Below are positions 7,584-16,070 of a stretch of DNA of 61,772 bases, one piece after another. The DNA is from Actinomadura sp. HBU206391 (GTDB lineage Bacteria > Actinomycetota > Actinomycetes > Streptosporangiales > Streptosporangiaceae). The notes below the pieces were generated by a model. The model was not told the origin of the DNA, ran no database searches, and saw only the letters and a program-made list of their open reading frames with translations. The stretch lies in NCBI RefSeq assembly GCF_014323665.1, contig NZ_JABVEB010000020.1:1-61772 (forward strand). The letters run 5' to 3'. Both the position numbers and the translations under genes were made by a program. How positions within the stretch are numbered: position 1 is the first letter of the stretch; the number at the start of each line of letters is the position of its first letter.

Positions 7584-8441
7584 TCAGGACCGGCCGCCGC
7601 GCAGGACCGAGTTTCCGGCGAACAGCGCGCCGGAGTCGACCGGCTCCTCGTCCAGTACCAGCCGTCCGCTCTGGCCGTAGAACGCCACCGGGTTGTGCCA
7701 CAGCACCTGGTCGACGTCGGCCTCGGTGAACCCGCCGGCCAGCATGGCCTCGCCGGTGCGCCGTGTCTTCAGCGGATCGCTGCGGCCCCAGTCGGCCGCG
7801 GAGTTGACCAGCATCCGCTCGGTGCCGTGCTCGCGCAGGATGGCGACCATGCGGTCCTCGTCCATCTTGGTGTCGGGATAGATGGAGAACCCCATCCAGC
7901 ACCCGCTGCCCGCGACCAGCCCCACGGTCACCTCGTTGAGATGGTCGATCACCACGCGCTCGGGCGGGATGCCCGACTCGCGCACCACGTCGAGCGAACG
8001 GCGGGTGCCCGCGGCCTTGTCGCGGTGCGGCGTGTGGACGAGGGCCGGCAGGTCGTGGTCGACGGCGAGGGCGAGCTGGTGGGCGAAGACCTCGTCCTCC
8101 TCGGGCGTCATCGAGTCATAACCCACCTCGCCCACCGCCACCACGCCGTCCTTCTCCAGATAGCGCGGCAGCAGCTCCAGGACCGGCCGGCAGCGCGGGT
8201 CGCCCGCCTCCTTCGGGTTGAGCGCCATGGTGCAGAAATGCCGGATGCCGAACTGGCCGGCGCGGAACGGCTCCCAGCCGACCAGCCCGTCGAAGTAGTC
8301 GACGAACGAGCCCACCGAGGTACGCGGCTGGCCGAGCCAGAACGCCGGCTCGACCAGCGCCCGCACGCCGGCGGCGTGCATCCGCTCGTAGTCGTCGGTG
8401 GTCCGCGATGACATGTGGATGTGGGGGTCGAAGATGCGCAC
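7584..8441 (-). CDS. eboB: EboB, TatD-like metal-dependent hydrolase
   Basis: 285 aa amidohydrolase-superfamily protein. The HxH metal motif is at residues 7-9 (FDPHIHMSS), and VAVGEVGYD supplies the bridging Glu. ALVHTPHRD and VVIDHLNEV supply the strand-5 and strand-6 histidines, and NSAADWGRSDP supplies the late Asp. The true start is GTG at 8441, preceded by GGGAGG, even though the frame stays open far upstream. EboB is the TatD-family member of ebo clusters; its substrate is unknown. It lies 5 nt downstream of eboA and 9 nt upstream of eboE. Confidence 0.88.
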   Translation of the reverse strand: MRIFDPHIHMSSRTTDDYERMHAAGVRALVEPAFWLGQPRTSVGSFVDYFDGLVGWEPFRAGQFGIRHFCTMALNPKEAGDPRCRPVLELLPRYLEKDGVVAVGEVGYDSMTPEEDEVFAHQLALAVDHDLPALVHTPHRDKAAGTRRSLDVVRESGIPPERVVIDHLNEVTVGLVAGSGCWMGFSIYPDTKMDEDRMVAILREHGTERMLVNSAADWGRSDPLKTRRTGEAMLAGGFTEADVDQVLWHNPVAFYGQSGRLVLDEEPVDSGALFAGNSVLRGGRS

Positions 8442-8446
8442 TGGAC

Positions 8447-9145
8447 CTAAACCTCCCGGTCGGGGGATTCGAGGGACCGTGTGTCGGGTGCCGGCGGGTC
8501 GTCGAGGAACATGGCGACGTCGGCCGGGACATCGCGTCCGGCGGCGGCCCGCTCTTGGGCGTAGTCGGCCATCATCCGGGCCAGCTCGGCGTCGGCGCGC
8601 CGGTCGAGACCGTCCACCACGGCCAGTGGCACTCCCACGAACACGCACTTGAGCACCGCCTGCCGCCAGGCGTGGTCGGCCAGCCGCGCGCCGCCGTACG
8701 GGCCGAGTGCCGCGGCGACCAGCCGGGTGTCGTTGGTGCGCAGCGCGTCGTGCACCAACGGCAGTGCGCCGTCGCCGAGCTCGGCGTCGAACGCGGCGAG
8801 TGAGCGGAGCACGCCACGGCGTTCGCCGGCGTCGCCGTACCGGTAGAGGTCGGTCAGCCGGGCCGCGAGCGTGTCGCCCGTGCACGGCAGTTCGAGCAGC
8901 AGCAGCACCCGGGCCGCGTCGTCGACGCTCCAGCCGGCCGGACCGGGTCCGGCGGCGTCGAGCGGTCCCCGGCCGCACCGCCGACCCACGGCCGGCAGCA
9001 CCGTCGCGGCGGCATCGGCCGTGGCCGCGATCCGCTCGCGCGCCTCGCTCAGCCACCGCGCCGCCTCGGCCGTCAGATGCGGCTCCACGGCGGAGGTGAG
9101 CTCCGCGCGCGGCCCGTCACGCGTCACCGTCTCATCATGTGTCAT
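8447..9145 (-). CDS. eboA: EboA-domain protein
   Basis: 232 aa, no enzyme motif. The helical, Ala/Leu-rich sequence with WSVDDAARVLLLLE, a DLYRYGDAGERRGVLRSLA block, ALRTNDTRLVAAALGPYGG and a C-terminal LADHAWRQAVLKCVFVGVPL matches the EboA family, which resembles a HEAT-like helical repeat fold. Function is unknown; the neighbours define it as part of the ebo operon. The ATG at 9145 overlaps the end of the preceding TIM-barrel gene by 11 nt, which indicates coupled translation. Confidence 0.82.
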   Translation of the reverse strand: MTHDETVTRDGPRAELTSAVEPHLTAEAARWLSEARERIAATADAAATVLPAVGRRCGRGPLDAAGPGPAGWSVDDAARVLLLLELPCTGDTLAARLTDLYRYGDAGERRGVLRSLAAFDAELGDGALPLVHDALRTNDTRLVAAALGPYGGARLADHAWRQAVLKCVFVGVPLAVVDGLDRRADAELARMMADYAQERAAAGRDVPADVAMFLDDPPAPDTRSLESPDREV

Positions 9146-10013
9146 CGCGTTGCCGGGGGCGGTGCCCCTCACTCCCTTCGGCGTGCCTCTCCGCGGCCTT
9201 GAGGAACTCGATCGACCGGCGGGCGATCGTGGGCGCCGCGTGACTGTGGCGGGGCAGTTCCACCGCCACCAGCTCGTGGTAGCCCACCTCGCCGAGCGCG
9301 GCCAGTACCGGCGGAAAGTCGATCTCACCGGTGCCGAACTCCAGGTGCTCGTGCACCCCCCGCCGCATGTCGTCGATCTGAACGCCCGCCAGTCGCGGGC
9401 CGGCCCGCCGCACGCAGTCGGCGACCGGCTGCGGTTCCAGGCACCGGCAGTGCCCGATGTCCAGCATGATCCCGAAGCGGTCCGGGTCGCCGAGCAGCCG
9501 CGCGAGATGCTCGTAGCGGTCGAGGGTGTTGACGAACATGCCGGGCTCGGGCTCGAACGCGAGGATCACGTCCCTCGCGTCGGCCTCCCGCACCACCTCG
9601 GCGCAGCCGCGGACGAGCCGGTCCCAGAGAATCCGGTCCGGCGCCGAATCGGCCGCGGTGCCGCTCCAGAACGAGACGGCCTGAGCGCCGAGGTCGGCGG
9701 CGATGCGTACCGCCCGCACCAGCAGGTCGACCCGCGGCTCGGAGACCTCGGACACCAGCGTGGGCTGGTGCTTGTGCCACGGATCGAGCAGATAGCGGGC
9801 CCCCGTCTCGATCACCACGGACAGACCGAGGGTTCCCAGCCGCGACGCGACCTTGTCGACCGTCCTGGCGAGGCCGGTCGCGAACGGGTCGAGGTGCCGG
9901 ACGTCGAGGGTCAGCGCGACGCCGTCGTACCCGAGGCCCGCGATGACGGCGAGCGCGTCGTCCAGCCGGTGGTCGGCGAACCCGTTGGTGCCATAGCCGA
10001 AACGCAGGGTCAT
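9135..10013 (-). CDS. Sugar phosphate isomerase/epimerase-like TIM barrel of the ebo operon
   Basis: 292 aa, AP-endonuclease-2-like TIM barrel. It starts MTLRFGYGTNGFADHRLDD and shows the usual strand-end metal ligands: ILAFEPEPGMF, IMLDIGHCRCLEP, LAGVQIDDMRRGVHEH and LVAVELPRHSH. The ATG at 10013 forms an ATGA overlap with the stop of the prenyltransferase gene. The long frame upstream of it is discarded because it runs over that gene. It may epimerise or isomerise a cyclitol or sugar phosphate; tight linkage to Ino1 favours a cyclitol (inosose-like) substrate, which is inference. Confidence 0.82.
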   Translation of the reverse strand: MTLRFGYGTNGFADHRLDDALAVIAGLGYDGVALTLDVRHLDPFATGLARTVDKVASRLGTLGLSVVIETGARYLLDPWHKHQPTLVSEVSEPRVDLLVRAVRIAADLGAQAVSFWSGTAADSAPDRILWDRLVRGCAEVVREADARDVILAFEPEPGMFVNTLDRYEHLARLLGDPDRFGIMLDIGHCRCLEPQPVADCVRRAGPRLAGVQIDDMRRGVHEHLEFGTGEIDFPPVLAALGEVGYHELVAVELPRHSHAAPTIARRSIEFLKAAERHAEGSEGHRPRQRDDT

Positions 10014-11008
10014 GTGGCGGAGACCTTCCGAGTGAGCCGCCGGGCCAGGGGATGAGCCGCAGCGAGGGCCAGCGCGGTGACGGGCCGCCCTCTCGCGGCG
10101 GTGAGCGAGGCCTGCAGCGGGATCAGGCCGAGGATGCCGGCGCCGACGGCGTGGCGAACGCGCTCGGCGCTCGGCCGCCGGGCCGCCGCCAGCTGCGCGC
10201 CGCCGACCGAGACGACATATCGGCCGAGCAGCCCCGCCGCCGCCCCCGCGCCGCCGCCGCGGCGTCCGGCGACGATCTGTGCGACGACGACGGGCACGGC
10301 CAGCCCGCCGACCGCGGCCGCCCCCTTCACCTGACGCGAGGTGCCGCCGCCGACCTCGCTGCGGCTGAGCAGGGTGACCGCGTACGTGTGGGTGCCGACG
10401 GCGAGGGCGGCCGGCAGCGCGGAGCCCGGCCGGCCGGTGCTCGCGCCGAGCATGACGTCGAGCCCGCGGCACGTCGCCATGGCGGCCGGCCCGGTCGGTG
10501 TCGCCTTCAGCACCAGGTCATAGCCCCATATCGCGGCGGCCAGCGGCACCGCGAAGGCCAGGGCCCGCCGCCCGCCGCCCGCGGCGGCCAGCGTGAGCCC
10601 GGCCCCGGTCAGCCCCGAAGCGACGGCCAATGCGGTCGCCGGCCGCACCCGTCCGGACGGAATCGGGCGTTCCGGCCGTTCGACGGCGTCGACGTCCCGG
10701 TCGGCGAAGTCGTTGAGCGCCATGCCGGCCCAGTACAGGCAGACGGCCGAGCCGGCGAGCACGGCGGTCCGGGGACTGTGCGGTACGCCGGCCGCCGCCG
10801 CTCCGCAGAGGATGTCGCCGGGCACCGACAGCGCGGCCGGGGCACGCACCAACTCGAGCAGATCCTCGACCGGGTTGGACCGCCTCGGCCCGCTCGGCTC
10901 GCTCGGTCCGCTCGGTCCGCTCGGCTCGCTCGGTCCGCTCGGTCCGCTCGGTCCCCTCGGTCCGCTCGGGCGCTCCACTGCCTGGTCGCCGCCGCGCGCG
11001 TCGCTCAT
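10010..11008 (-). CDS. eboC: UbiA-family prenyltransferase, EboC (SCO3242-type)
   Basis: 332 aa integral membrane protein. The first aspartate-rich motif N99-D100-FAD-RDVD107 (NDxxDxxxD) is the prenyl diphosphate/Mg site of UbiA enzymes. Multiple hydrophobic helices follow, and a loop GYDLVLKATPTGPAAMATCRGLDVMLGAS stands where the second Asp motif is expected. Residues ~15-41 form an unusual Gly-Pro-Ser/Glu-Pro-Ser repeat coded by a 9-bp tandem repeat, absent from the core family fold. It attaches a polyprenyl chain to an acceptor not identifiable from sequence; adjacency to inositol-phosphate synthase suggests a cyclitol. It overlaps Ino1 upstream (ATGA) and the TIM barrel downstream (ATGA). 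Confidence 0.87.
   Translation of the reverse strand: MSDARGGDQAVERPSGPRGPSGPSGPSEPSGPSGPSEPSGPRRSNPVEDLLELVRAPAALSVPGDILCGAAAAGVPHSPRTAVLAGSAVCLYWAGMALNDFADRDVDAVERPERPIPSGRVRPATALAVASGLTGAGLTLAAAGGGRRALAFAVPLAAAIWGYDLVLKATPTGPAAMATCRGLDVMLGASTGRPGSALPAALAVGTHTYAVTLLSRSEVGGGTSRQVKGAAAVGGLAVPVVVAQIVAGRRGGGAGAAAGLLGRYVVSVGGAQLAAARRPSAERVRHAVGAGILGLIPLQASLTAARGRPVTALALAAAHPLARRLTRKVSAT
10881..10970. repeat. 9-bp tandem repeat inside eboC coding Gly-Pro-Ser units
   Basis: About ten units of the type CTCGGTCCG on the plus strand, with single-base variants. On the minus strand they code a collagen-like run of Gly-Pro-Ser and Glu-Pro-Ser triplets near the N-terminus of the prenyltransferase. The repeat is in frame (9 bp = 3 residues), so copy-number changes would not break the gene. 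Confidence 0.8.
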
Positions 11009-12156
11009 GTGCAGCCCTGGGCGACGAAGGAGCGGAGCATGTCGTACTGCGCCGCCAGGTCATGGACCGAGGTGCCGATCGGATCCTTGAAGAAGTACGC
11101 CAACTCCGGGAGCGGCCCCGCCCGCCCGGCGGCGTGCGCAGCCGCGACGAGCCTCGCCAGGTCGAGGACCAGCGGCGCCGCGAGCGCCGAGTCGTAGCCC
11201 TGCCAGGTGAACTGCAGGGTCATGCGGGCGCCGAGGAAACCCTGGAAGGTCACGTGATCCCAGGCGGTCTTCTGCTCGCCGAGGTCGGCCACGTAGTCGA
11301 TGTGCAGAGGACCCTCGACGGGATAACCGAGCGTCTCGTCGACCAGCCGGCGCTTCGACTCGAGCTTGCTCGCGGCCGTCTGCGGGTCGGCGAGGTTGGC
11401 GCCGTCGCCGCCGCCGAGCAGGTTGGTCCCCGACCAGGAGCCCACGTGCAGATGCCGGCCGGCGAACATGGGGGCGAGCACCGCCTTGAGCAGGGTCTCG
11501 CCGGTCTTGCCGTCACTGCCGGCGTACGGCACCGCGCGTTCCCTCGCGAGCTCGGCGAGTGCGGGCAGCCGCGCGCCGATCGACGGTGTGAAGTCGACAT
11601 GGCCGCAGCCCGCGTCGAAGGCCGCGTAGGCGTAGCAGGCGCTCGCGGGCAGCACCATCGTGCCGAGGCCGATGGCGCGGGTGAGGTCGGCGAGGGTCGC
11701 GTGCTCGGGCCGAGCGGGCGTGGGCGGCTCGGTGGAGGCGACGTTCACCACGACCACCCGGTCGAGCCCGTGCCGGTCACGGAAGGCGGCGATGTCGGCG
11801 GAGATCCGTCGCAGGGTCTCGGCGGGGCTGCGGGTCCGGCCGTCGGCGCCGCCGGTGGTGATGTCGGCGTCGACCGCGGCAAGCTCGCCGTGCAGGCGGG
11901 CTGGGAGCCCGGCCGGGATCACGCCGGCCTGGGCGAGTTGCTGTGCCCGCTTGGTCAGCGGGACTCCGGAGAGATCGTGGCCACCGAAGACGAGGTCGGC
12001 GAGGCCGGGCAGCAGGTCGAATGCGGGGAATCCGGGGGCCTCCGAGACCAGGCCGACGCGGTCGGCCAGTCCCGCGCGTATCGCTAAGGCCCCGGTGATG
12101 GCCGTGCTCGCCACCGACCCACGGGCACCGGCCAACCACACCCCAGTACGCCCCAT
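11005..12156 (-). CDS. ino1: myo-Inositol-3-phosphate synthase-like protein heading the ebo operon
   Basis: 383 aa. The NAD-binding start RTGVWLAGARGSVASTAITG, VNVASTEPP, YAGSDGKTGETLLK (catalytic Lys region) and GSWSGTNLLGGGDG are diagnostic of the Ino1 family, which converts glucose-6-phosphate to inositol-3-phosphate. ATG at 12156 is chosen; GAGGGGAG lies about 8 nt upstream, so the GTG 18 nt further up (12174) is less likely. It is the first gene of the seven-gene ebo-type unit and overlaps the prenyltransferase by ATGA. Classical ebo clusters carry a different sugar-phosphate cyclase, the 3-dehydroquinate-synthase-like EboD, which is missing here, so this Ino1 may supply the cyclitol scaffold. 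A housekeeping role cannot be excluded. Confidence 0.88.
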   Translation of the reverse strand: MGRTGVWLAGARGSVASTAITGALAIRAGLADRVGLVSEAPGFPAFDLLPGLADLVFGGHDLSGVPLTKRAQQLAQAGVIPAGLPARLHGELAAVDADITTGGADGRTRSPAETLRRISADIAAFRDRHGLDRVVVVNVASTEPPTPARPEHATLADLTRAIGLGTMVLPASACYAYAAFDAGCGHVDFTPSIGARLPALAELARERAVPYAGSDGKTGETLLKAVLAPMFAGRHLHVGSWSGTNLLGGGDGANLADPQTAASKLESKRRLVDETLGYPVEGPLHIDYVADLGEQKTAWDHVTFQGFLGARMTLQFTWQGYDSALAAPLVLDLARLVAAAHAAGRAGPLPELAYFFKDPIGTSVHDLAAQYDMLRSFVAQGCT

Positions 12157-12359
12157 CGCGGCAACTCCCCTCACTGGATGAGGTCCCGGCGCCCTTAGAA
12201 TCCGCTCGAAATGAGACTTTGTCTAGATAAGGATAGAAGTTTGTTCAATTCTGCTAAAACTCTTTCCACACTTCGCGAAAGTGACTACGTTCCGAGAACA
12301 AACACTGACCGGCATCGAACTCGTATATCAAGACGTGATCTGACACGGAGGGCACGCGG
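12157..12359. promoter_or_regulatory. Divergent ino1-ebo / ROK1 promoter region with ROK-type element
   Basis: 203 bp, notably AT-rich for this genome at about 12205-12265. At 12276-12295 lies CGAAAGTGACTACGTTCCGA, which matches the promoter element before ROK2 (13652-13671) and before the ABC operon (35308-35327). Read as a promoter toward ROK1 it gives TTTCCA - 17 nt - TACGTT (12286-12291), about 70 nt before the ATG. The same stretch lies upstream of ino1, so one repressor could govern both directions. CGGAGGG precedes the ROK1 ATG. Confidence 0.6.
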
Positions 12360-13538
12360 ATGGCAGTGCGTCCGGAGAACGCGCACCATGCGCGCCTGCT
12401 GCGGGTGTTGCGGGAGGGCCCATGCTCGCGCGCCGAACTCGGCGAGGCGGTCGACCTCTCCCGGTCGACACTGTCCAGCGAGGTCAACCGTCTGATCGAT
12501 CTCGGGCTGGTCGAGGCCGACGGTCTCGCCCCCTCGCGCGGCGGCCGCCGCTCGGGCATCGTCAGGCTCGCCTCCCGCCTGCGCTTCGTCGGCATCGACA
12601 TCGGGGCGACCTCCATCGACGTCGCGGTCACCGGCGGGGACCTGGAGATCCTCGGCTCCGTGGCGGAGCCGTTCGACGTGCGCGAAGGGCCCGCCGTGGT
12701 GCTCGCCAAGGCGATGGCGCTGCTCGACGAGCTGCGCGACCGCGGTCTCGCGCCGGAGATCCACGGGGTGGGCATCGGAGTGCCCGGCCCGGTGAGCTTC
12801 CGCGCCGGCGTCCCGGTGATGCCGCCGATCATGCCGGGTTGGGACCGGTACCCGGTCCGCGAGGAACTCGGTCACAAGCTCGGGTGCCCGGTGATGCTCG
12901 ACAACGACGTCAACGTCATGGCGCTCGGCGAGCTGCATTCCGGGCCGGCCAGGTCGGTGGCCGACTTCCTGCTGCTCAAGCTGGGCACGGGCATCGGCTG
13001 CGGCATCGTCGTGGACGGCAGGATCTATCGCGGCGCGTCGGGCAGCGCGGGCGACATCGGGCACATCCGGGTCGACGACTCCGGGCCGCGGTGTTCCTGT
13101 GGCAACACGGGGTGCCTGGAGGCCTACTTCGGCGGCGGCGCGCTGGCCCGTGACGCTGAGGCGGCCGCGCGGGCGGGCCGGTCGCCCTATCTCGCCGAGC
13201 GGCTCGCCGAGAACGGGGTCGTCACCGCCGCTGACGTCACCGCGGGCACGGCGGCGGGTGACCCGACGAGCACCATGCTCATCCGCGAGGGTGGTCGCCG
13301 GGTCGGTCACGTACTGGCCGGCCTGGTCAGTTTCTTCAACCCGGGCCTGGTCATCATCGCCGGCGGCGTCGCGCAGATGGGTCATACGCTGCTCTCGGAG
13401 ATCCGCAGCGTCGTCTACCGCCGCTCTCTGCCGCTGGCCACCGGCAACATGCCCATCGTGCTGTCCGAGCTGGGCGGCACGGCGGGCGTCATCGGGGCCG
13501 CTCGGCTCAGCAGTGACCAGGTCTTCTCCGGCGAGTAG
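12360..13538 (+). CDS. ROK-family transcriptional repressor, copy 1 (ROK1)
   Basis: 392 aa. An N-terminal winged helix-turn-helix (residues ~5-60: RAELGEAVDLSRSTLSSEVN, RLIDLGLVEADG) is followed by a ROK sugar-kinase-like domain. This has FVGIDIGATSIDVAVTGG, LDNDVNVMALGE, GTGIGCGIV and the ROK zinc motif CSCGNTGCLEAYF (about residues 244-256). These repressors bind a sugar or sugar phosphate that releases DNA. It is a close paralogue of the next gene, with near-identical blocks over the whole length, so the pair is a tandem duplication. It is divergent from the ino1-ebo operon and carries in its own promoter the element shared with the sugar ABC operon. ATG at 12360 with CGGAGGG upstream. Confidence 0.92.
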   Translation: MAVRPENAHHARLLRVLREGPCSRAELGEAVDLSRSTLSSEVNRLIDLGLVEADGLAPSRGGRRSGIVRLASRLRFVGIDIGATSIDVAVTGGDLEILGSVAEPFDVREGPAVVLAKAMALLDELRDRGLAPEIHGVGIGVPGPVSFRAGVPVMPPIMPGWDRYPVREELGHKLGCPVMLDNDVNVMALGELHSGPARSVADFLLLKLGTGIGCGIVVDGRIYRGASGSAGDIGHIRVDDSGPRCSCGNTGCLEAYFGGGALARDAEAAARAGRSPYLAERLAENGVVTAADVTAGTAAGDPTSTMLIREGGRRVGHVLAGLVSFFNPGLVIIAGGVAQMGHTLLSEIRSVVYRRSLPLATGNMPIVLSELGGTAGVIGAARLSSDQVFSGE

Positions 13539-13592
13539 CGGTGGGGCGAAGCGCGCCGGTCGCGGAGCGCGTGGGCGGGTCCGGGCCCGATC

Positions 13593-13671
13593 TTTGTCCT
13601 TGAGCAGAGCGAAGATCGACGGAACCCGGGGAAAGGTATTCTCATCTCCAGCGAAAGTGGATACCTTCACG
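13593..13671 (+). promoter_or_regulatory. ROK2 promoter/operator, near-copy of the ABC-operon promoter
   Basis: TTTGTCC (13593-13599), GAAAGGT (13631-13637), TTCTCA (13639-13644) and TACCTTCACGC (13662-13672) recur at the same spacings before the ABC operon at 35249-35328. TTCTCA - 17 nt - TACCTT is a plausible -35/-10 pair, ending about 21 nt before the start codon. The 17-nt spacer holds GAAAGTGG, also present before ROK1. I read it as a promoter with an overlapping ROK operator. Confidence 0.65.
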
Positions 13672-13688
13672 CTAGAGGGGGCGGTGTG

Positions 13689-14879
13689 ATGCGGATGACG
13701 TCTCGGCCGGAGAACAGGCACCAGGCGCGGCTGCTGGGCCTGCTCCGCGATGACGGCCCGCGGTCGCGCGCCGAACTCGGCGACGTGGTGCGGCTGTCGC
13801 GGTCCAAACTGGCCGTCGAGCTGGACCGGCTGATCGAACTGGGGATGATCGAGCCAGCCGGCCTGGCCGCCTCGCGGGGCGGCCGTCGTTCGGGCATCGT
13901 CCGGCTCTCCTCGCGCCTGCGGTTCGTGGGGCTCGACATCGGGGCCACCTCGATCGACGTGGCCGTCACCAACGGAGAGATGGAGATCCTCGGCCATCTC
14001 GCCGAGCCCTGCGACGTACGGCAGGGGCCGAACGTCGTCCTGGAGCGGGCACTGGATCTGTTCGCCAAGCTCCGCGACCAAGGCCTCGCGCCGAACATCC
14101 ACGGGCTTGGCGTCGGCGTGCCCGGACCGGTCAGCTTCCTCGAAGGCAGGCCGGTCGTGCCGCCCATCATGCCGGGCTGGGACCGGTTCCCGGTGCGCGA
14201 GATCATCAGCCAGGAACTGGGCTGCCCGGTGCTCGTCGACAATGACGTCAACATCATGGCCCTGGGCGAGCTGCACGCCGGGCTGGCGAAGTCGGTCGAC
14301 GACTTCCTTCTCGTCAAGATAGGCACCGGGATCGGCTGCGGCATCGTCGTCGGTTCGGCCATCTACCGCGGGGTGTCCGGTTCCGCCGGTGACATCGGGC
14401 ACATCCGGGTCGACGACAGCGGACCCACGTGCGCCTGCGGCAATCCCGGCTGTCTGGAGGCCTTCTTCGGCGGCGCCGCCCTCGCCAGGGACGCGCTCGT
14501 CGCCGCGCGCGCCGGTGACTCGGCCTTTCTCGCCGAGCGGCTCGCCCAGGCGGGGGAGCTCACGGCGGCCGATGTGGCAGAGGCCGCCCAGGCCGGCGAC
14601 CCGGTGGCCGTCGAGATGATCCGCGAGGGCGGACGGCGGGTCGGCCAGGTGCTCGCCGGGCTGGTCAGCTTCTTCAACCCCGGCCTCGTCATCATCGCGG
14701 GCGAGGTGGCCGGGGGACTCGGGCACACCCTGCTCGCCGAGATCCGCAGCGTCGTCTACCGCCGTTCGGCTCCGCTCGCGACGGGCAATCTGCCGATCGT
14801 GCTGTCCGAACTGGGGGACACCGCCGGGGTGATCGGGGCGACCCGGCTCATCAGCGATCAGGTCTTCTCCGCCGCCTGA
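13689..14879 (+). CDS. ROK-family transcriptional repressor, copy 2 (ROK2)
   Basis: 396 aa, same architecture as ROK1: wHTH (residues ~10-55, RAELGDVVRLSRSKLAVELD), then the ROK domain with FVGLDIGATSIDVAVTNG, VDNDVNIMALGE, GTGIGCGIVV and the zinc motif CACGNPGCLEAFF. The two proteins agree in long blocks (for example the VPPIMPGWDR and RSVVYRR regions) but differ in the recognition helix (LSRSTLSSEV versus LSRSKLAVEL), so their operators may differ slightly. GTG 13686, ATG 13689 and ATG 13695 are possible starts; ATG 13689 fits the AGGGGG ribosome binding site best. It is followed after 33 nt by a sugar-isomerase-like gene, probably co-transcribed. Confidence 0.92.
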   Translation: MRMTSRPENRHQARLLGLLRDDGPRSRAELGDVVRLSRSKLAVELDRLIELGMIEPAGLAASRGGRRSGIVRLSSRLRFVGLDIGATSIDVAVTNGEMEILGHLAEPCDVRQGPNVVLERALDLFAKLRDQGLAPNIHGLGVGVPGPVSFLEGRPVVPPIMPGWDRFPVREIISQELGCPVLVDNDVNIMALGELHAGLAKSVDDFLLVKIGTGIGCGIVVGSAIYRGVSGSAGDIGHIRVDDSGPTCACGNPGCLEAFFGGAALARDALVAARAGDSAFLAERLAQAGELTAADVAEAAQAGDPVAVEMIREGGRRVGQVLAGLVSFFNPGLVIIAGEVAGGLGHTLLAEIRSVVYRRSAPLATGNLPIVLSELGDTAGVIGATRLISDQVFSAA

Positions 14880-14912
14880 AATGGGCGGCGAATCAACCGC
14901 GTGGAGGTAAGA

Positions 14913-15920
14913 ATGCCCCGACCGATCACCCTGTTCACCGGACAGTGGGCCGATCTCCCCTTCGAGGAGGTCTGCCGGCTCGCCTCGGAATGGGGGTACG
15001 ACGGCCTGGAGATCGCCTGCTGGGGTGATCACTTCGAGGTCGACAAGGCGCTGGCCGACGACTCCTACGTGCCGCGCAAGCTCGAGACGCTGGAGAAGCA
15101 CAACCTCAAGGTCTGGACGATCTCGAACCATCTGGTCGGGCAGGCGGTCTGCGACAACCCGATCGACGAGCGGCACCAGGGGATCCTGCCGGCCCGGATC
15201 TGGGGCGACGGTTCCCCGGAGGGCGTTCGGCAGCGGGCCGCGGAGGAGATCAAGGACACCGCGCGCGCGGCGGCCCGCCTCGGGGTGAACACCGTCGTCG
15301 GGTTCACCGGCTCGTCGATCTGGCACACCGTCGCGATGTTCCCGCCGGTGCCCGAGTCGATGATCGAGCGCGGTTATCAGGACTTCGCCGACCGGTGGAA
15401 CCCGATCCTGGACGTGTTCGACGCGGAGGGCGTGCGGTTCGCACACGAGGTGCACCCCAGCGAGATCGCCTACGATTACTGGACGACCGTACGGACGCTC
15501 GAGGCGATCGGGCACCGCCCCGCCTTCGGGCTCAACTGGGACCCGTCGCACTTCGTGTGGCAGGACCTGGACCCGGTGAACTTCCTGTTCGACTTCAGTG
15601 ACCGGATCTACCACGTCGACTGCAAGGACGCCAAGGTGCGCACCGGCAACGGCCGGCGCGGCAGGATGTCGTCGCACCTGCCCTGGGCCGACCTGCGGCG
15701 CGGCTGGGACTTCATCTCCACCGGGCACGGCGACGTGCCCTGGGAGGACTCCTTCCGCGCGCTCAACGCGATCGGCTACGACGGCCCGATCTCGATCGAG
15801 TGGGAGGACGCGGGCATGGATCGCCTGCTCGGCGCCCCCGAGGCCCTGTCCTTCGTACGGAAGCTGGTCGCCATCGAGCCGCCGGCGGTCGCCTTCGACG
15901 CGGCCTTCTCCTCGGACTGA
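14913..15920 (+). CDS. Sugar phosphate isomerase/epimerase-like TIM barrel (cytoplasmic)
   Basis: 335 aa, AP-endonuclease-2-like TIM barrel without signal peptide. Strand-end metal ligands are visible in [31 protein letters not shown] and [12 protein letters not shown] 14913 follows GGAGGTAAGA directly. It sits 33 nt after ROK2. Families of this type act on keto-sugars and cyclitols (inosose, hydroxypyruvate, 3-keto sugars) and occur with Gfo/Idh and DUF1080 proteins, exactly the enzymes of the operon at 39-45 kb that shares the ROK2 promoter element. I infer a role in 3-keto-glycoside breakdown; the substrate cannot be read from sequence. Confidence 0.82.
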   Translation: MPRPITLFTGQWADLPFEEVCRLASEWGYDGLEIACWGDHFEVDKALADDSYVPRKLETLEKHNLKVWTISNHLVGQAVCDNPIDERHQGILPARIWGDGSPEGVRQRAAEEIKDTARAAARLGVNTVVGFTGSSIWHTVAMFPPVPESMIERGYQDFADRWNPILDVFDAEGVRFAHEVHPSEIAYDYWTTVRTLEAIGHRPAFGLNWDPSHFVWQDLDPVNFLFDFSDRIYHVDCKDAKVRTGNGRRGRMSSHLPWADLRRGWDFISTGHGDVPWEDSFRALNAIGYDGPISIEWEDAGMDRLLGAPEALSFVRKLVAIEPPAVAFDAAFSSD

Positions 15921-15933
15921 CGTGACCAGCGCG

Positions 15934-15960
15934 CTCGCGGGCCTGATCCTGGCCCGCGAG
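15934..15960. terminator. Bidirectional hairpin between convergent genes
   Basis: CTCGCGGGCC (15934-15943), a 7-nt loop, then GGCCCGCGAG (15951-15960): a perfect 10-bp stem 13 nt after the stop of the TIM-barrel gene and about 110 nt beyond the end of the convergent polyprenyl synthase gene. Confidence 0.75.
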
Positions 15961-16070
15961 CCGTCCGCGCGGTGTCGTCCGCGTCGGGTCTTCCGGAGCG
16001 TGTCGTCTCGAGCGTGCGGGCCTTGTATGCCGAGTAACGCGACCGCGTACCGCCAGGGCACGATGTCGCC

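Noticed and set aside
12285..16061. A 1258-codon open frame on the minus strand opposite the two ROK genes and the TIM-barrel gene
   Set aside because: It is the antisense shadow of three well-supported plus-strand genes with clear family motifs; its translation is Arg/Asp/His-rich with no domain, typical for high-GC shadows.
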